The position numbers and the translations under genes are program-made. From positions 124,001 through 188,000 of the forward strand of contig NZ_JACOFR010000007.1 in assembly GCF_019455385.1 (NCBI RefSeq): a DNA stretch of 64,000 bases. The letters run 5' to 3'. This stretch comes from Bradyrhizobium sp. BR 10289 (GTDB lineage: Bacteria > Pseudomonadota > Alphaproteobacteria > Rhizobiales > Xanthobacteraceae). How positions within the stretch are numbered: the first letter of the stretch is position 1; each line of letters begins with the position of its first letter. This document shows positions 62,077-64,000 of the stretch, piece by piece. Under the pieces are notes generated by a model that worked only from the letters and a program-made list of their open reading frames with translations, was not told the DNA's origin and made no database searches.

Positions 62077-64000
62077 GCGGAGTCTCCAATAAGGCGGCAC
62101 CTTTGGCGCCCTGTTTCTTGTGGACCATGCTGAACACCACGGGAACAAACATCAGCGTGGCGAAGGTTGCAAAGATCAGGCCGCCGATCACGGCGCGGCC
62201 GAGCGGTGCGTTCTGCTCGCCGCCCTCGCCCAGCCCCAAGGCCATCGGCGCCATGCCGATGATCATGGCGAGCGCGGTCATCAGCACCGGGCGGAACCGG
62301 ACGAAGCCGGCTTCGAGCGCCGCGGCAATGGGATCGCCGAGTTCCTCGTAACGCTCGCGGGCAAACGAGATCACCAGCACGCTGTTGGCGGTGGCAACGC
62401 CCATGCACATGATGGCGCCGGTCAGCGCGGGCACCGAGAGCGTGGTCTGGGTGGTGAAGAGCATCCAGACGATGCCGGCGAGCGCCGCCGGCAATGCGCT
62501 GATGATCACGAACGGATCGGACCAGGACTGGAAGTTCACGACGATCAGCAAGTAGATCAGCACGACGGCGCCGAGCAGGCCGAACAGAAGGCCGGTGAAG
62601 GCGCTGTTCATGGTCTGCACCTGGCCCAGCAGCACCACGGACGAGCCCTTCGGCACCTCTTTGGCGGTGTCGGCGATCAGCTGGCGGATGTCGTTGGAGA
62701 CGGCACCGAGATCGCGGCCCGAGGTCGTGGCAAAGATCTGCACCATCGACTGGATGTCGTATTGCGACACCACGGCGCTCGAGATCGAGCGCTTGATGTC
62801 GGCGATGCCGCCGAGGATCGGCGACTGGGCATTGCCTGCCGCCGTGATCGGCAGCGTCTGCAGCGCGCTGAGCGAATCGATCTGGTATTGCGGCGTCTGC
62901 ATCACGATCGAGTAGGACACGCCGTTATCCGGATTGAGATAATAGGTGGGCGCGACCTGCGAGGAGCCCGCGAGATTGACCACGAGGCTGTTGGTAACGT
63001 CGCGCTCGGTCAGGCCGACATATTGCGCGCGGGTGCGGTCGACATCGATGTTGAAGGTCGGATTGCTCGGCGATTGCTGGATGCGCGCGTCGGCGACGCC
63101 GGGAATGCGCCGGACCTTTGCCAGCAGATTGTTGGCGTAAGCGAAGTTCGCGCTGATGTTGGCGCCGCGGATCTGAAGGTCGATCGGCGCCGGCGCGCCG
63201 AAATTCAGGATCTGGCTGACGATGTCGGCGGGGAGGAACGAGAAGCTGACGCCCGGGAACAGCCGCGGCAGCTGCTCGCGCAGCACCTTCACGTGCTCCT
63301 CAGTCGGCTTGTGGCCTTCCTTCAGCTTGATTTGGATGTCGCCGTCCTGCGGGCCGATCACGCCGGTGTTGTTGTAGGTCATGTTGATGCCGGAGATCGG
63401 CATGCCGATGTTGTCGGTCATGGTCTCGATCTCGCCCGGGACGAGCTTGCGCACCGCCTTCTGCACGTCGGCAAGCTGGTTGGCGGTCTCCTCGACGCGC
63501 GTGCCCACTTGCGTGCGGACATGCATCAGGATGTTGCCGGCATCGACCGCGGGGAAGAAGTTGCGCCCGAGAAACGGCACCAGCGCGAACGACGCGCCGA
63601 CCACGCAGAGGAATCCGATCACGAAGATTCCGCGGTGCGCCAGCGCCAGCCCGAGAAAATCATGATAGCCGCCGCGAATGCGCTCGAACCGCTTCTCGAA
63701 GCCGCGCTGGAACCAGACCAAGGGATTGCGCGATTTCGGCGGCTCGCCCTCGTGATGGACGTGCGGCTGCAGCAGATATTTCGCCATGGTCGGCACCAGC
63801 GTGCGCGACAGGATGAACGACCAGATCATCGCGAACATCACCGCTTCCGCCATCGGCACGAACAGGAAGCGCGCAACGCCGGTGAGGAAGAACATCGGCA
63901 CGAACACGATGCAGATGCAGAGCAGCGAGACGAAGGCCGGCGTCACGATCTGGTTGGCGCCGTCGAGGATCGACTGCTCGACCGGCTTGCCCTGCTCGAG
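62063..64000 (-). CDS. RND efflux pump permease, N-terminus beyond window edge
   Basis: The C-terminal ~645 residues of an AcrB/MdtB-type transporter; the frame is open to the right edge. Visible parts are membrane helices from about TM4 (TPAFVSLLCICIVFVPMFFLTG), the second periplasmic loop and TM7-12 (LIYLLIVVNFQSWSDPFVII, ATANSVLVISFARE). It exports compounds by proton antiport. Family hydrophobe/amphiphile efflux is likely; the substrate is unknown. Confidence 0.92.
   Translation of the reverse strand, partial: LEQGKPVEQSILDGANQIVTPAFVSLLCICIVFVPMFFLTGVARFLFVPMAEAVMFAMIWSFILSRTLVPTMAKYLLQPHVHHEGEPPKSRNPLVWFQRGFEKRFERIRGGYHDFLGLALAHRGIFVIGFLCVVGASFALVPFLGRNFFPAVDAGNILMHVRTQVGTRVEETANQLADVQKAVRKLVPGEIETMTDNIGMPISGINMTYNNTGVIGPQDGDIQIKLKEGHKPTEEHVKVLREQLPRLFPGVSFSFLPADIVSQILNFGAPAPIDLQIRGANISANFAYANNLLAKVRRIPGVADARIQQSPSNPTFNIDVDRTRAQYVGLTERDVTNSLVVNLAGSSQVAPTYYLNPDNGVSYSIVMQTPQYQIDSLSALQTLPITAAGNAQSPILGGIADIKRSISSAVVSQYDIQSMVQIFATTSGRDLGAVSNDIRQLIADTAKEVPKGSSVVLLGQVQTMNSAFTGLLFGLLGAVVLIYLLIVVNFQSWSDPFVIISALPAALAGIVWMLFTTQTTLSVPALTGAIMCMGVATANSVLVISFARERYEELGDPIAAALEAGFVRFRPVLMTALAMIIGMAPMALGLGEGGEQNAPLGRAVIGGLIFATFATLMFVPVVFSMVHKKQGAKGAALLETPHVAH

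Overview
The window is GC-rich chromosomal DNA. Gene content, codon use and a dense set of intergenic palindromes point to an alphaproteobacterium of the Bradyrhizobium/Rhodopseudomonas group, most likely Bradyrhizobium. This is inference from the sequence only; no search was run. No tRNA, rRNA, insertion sequence, phage or CRISPR was seen. About 48 protein genes cover nearly all of the window.

Region by region. 1-8 kb (minus strand): a TPR protein cut by the left edge, then a three-gene operon of a putative amidoligase fused to a transglutaminase, a circularly permuted ATP-grasp/alpha-E fusion, and a second transglutaminase. 8.2-10 kb: an Aer-like redox/aerotaxis receptor split into a PAS gene and a chemoreceptor gene exactly at a (CT)5 repeat. 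10-12.6 kb: a sugar-acid dehydratase and an HpcH/HpaI aldolase. 12.8-17.4 kb: a branched-chain/aromatic-acid type ABC importer with a fused permease-ATPase. 17.7-24.6 kb: hpaR and a divergent homoprotocatechuate meta-cleavage operon (hpaH, hpaF, hpaE, hpaD, hpaG) with a thiamine-diphosphate enzyme at its end; a perfect palindrome sits in the promoter between hpaR and hpaH. 24.7-28.3 kb: alkB with a second 2-oxoglutarate oxygenase, then a DUF2848/amidase pair. 28.5-32.2 kb: a DUF35/thiolase-like pair with an MFE-2 type dehydrogenase, then an exported SMP-30 lactonase. 32.2-35 kb: phosphoenolpyruvate carboxylase. 35.4-40.3 kb: a tightly packed six-gene operon of membrane or exported proteins around a Tat-exported FAD oxidase, with no function I can name. 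40.7-43.4 kb: a YccF protein and the glycogen debranching enzyme GlgX. 43.5-60.7 kb: a long acyl-CoA catabolism district. 60.9-64 kb: an RND efflux pump running off the right edge.

How the genes work together. The window is mainly catabolic: uptake and ring cleavage of aromatic acids in the first half, and CoA-thioester degradation in the second. The acyl-CoA district includes a PaaG-like isomerase, an APH-fold kinase and a DUF6285 protein in one operon, and an ACAD11-type dehydrogenase about 2 kb away. These are the parts of the 4-hydroxyacyl-CoA phosphorylation route, encoded separately here. The strongest candidates for undescribed biology are the six-gene FAD-oxidase operon, the amidoligase/transglutaminase operon, the split ACAD10/11 module and the CT-repeat-split receptor. 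At least nine families of intergenic inverted repeats are present, one of which supplies the stop codon of glgX.
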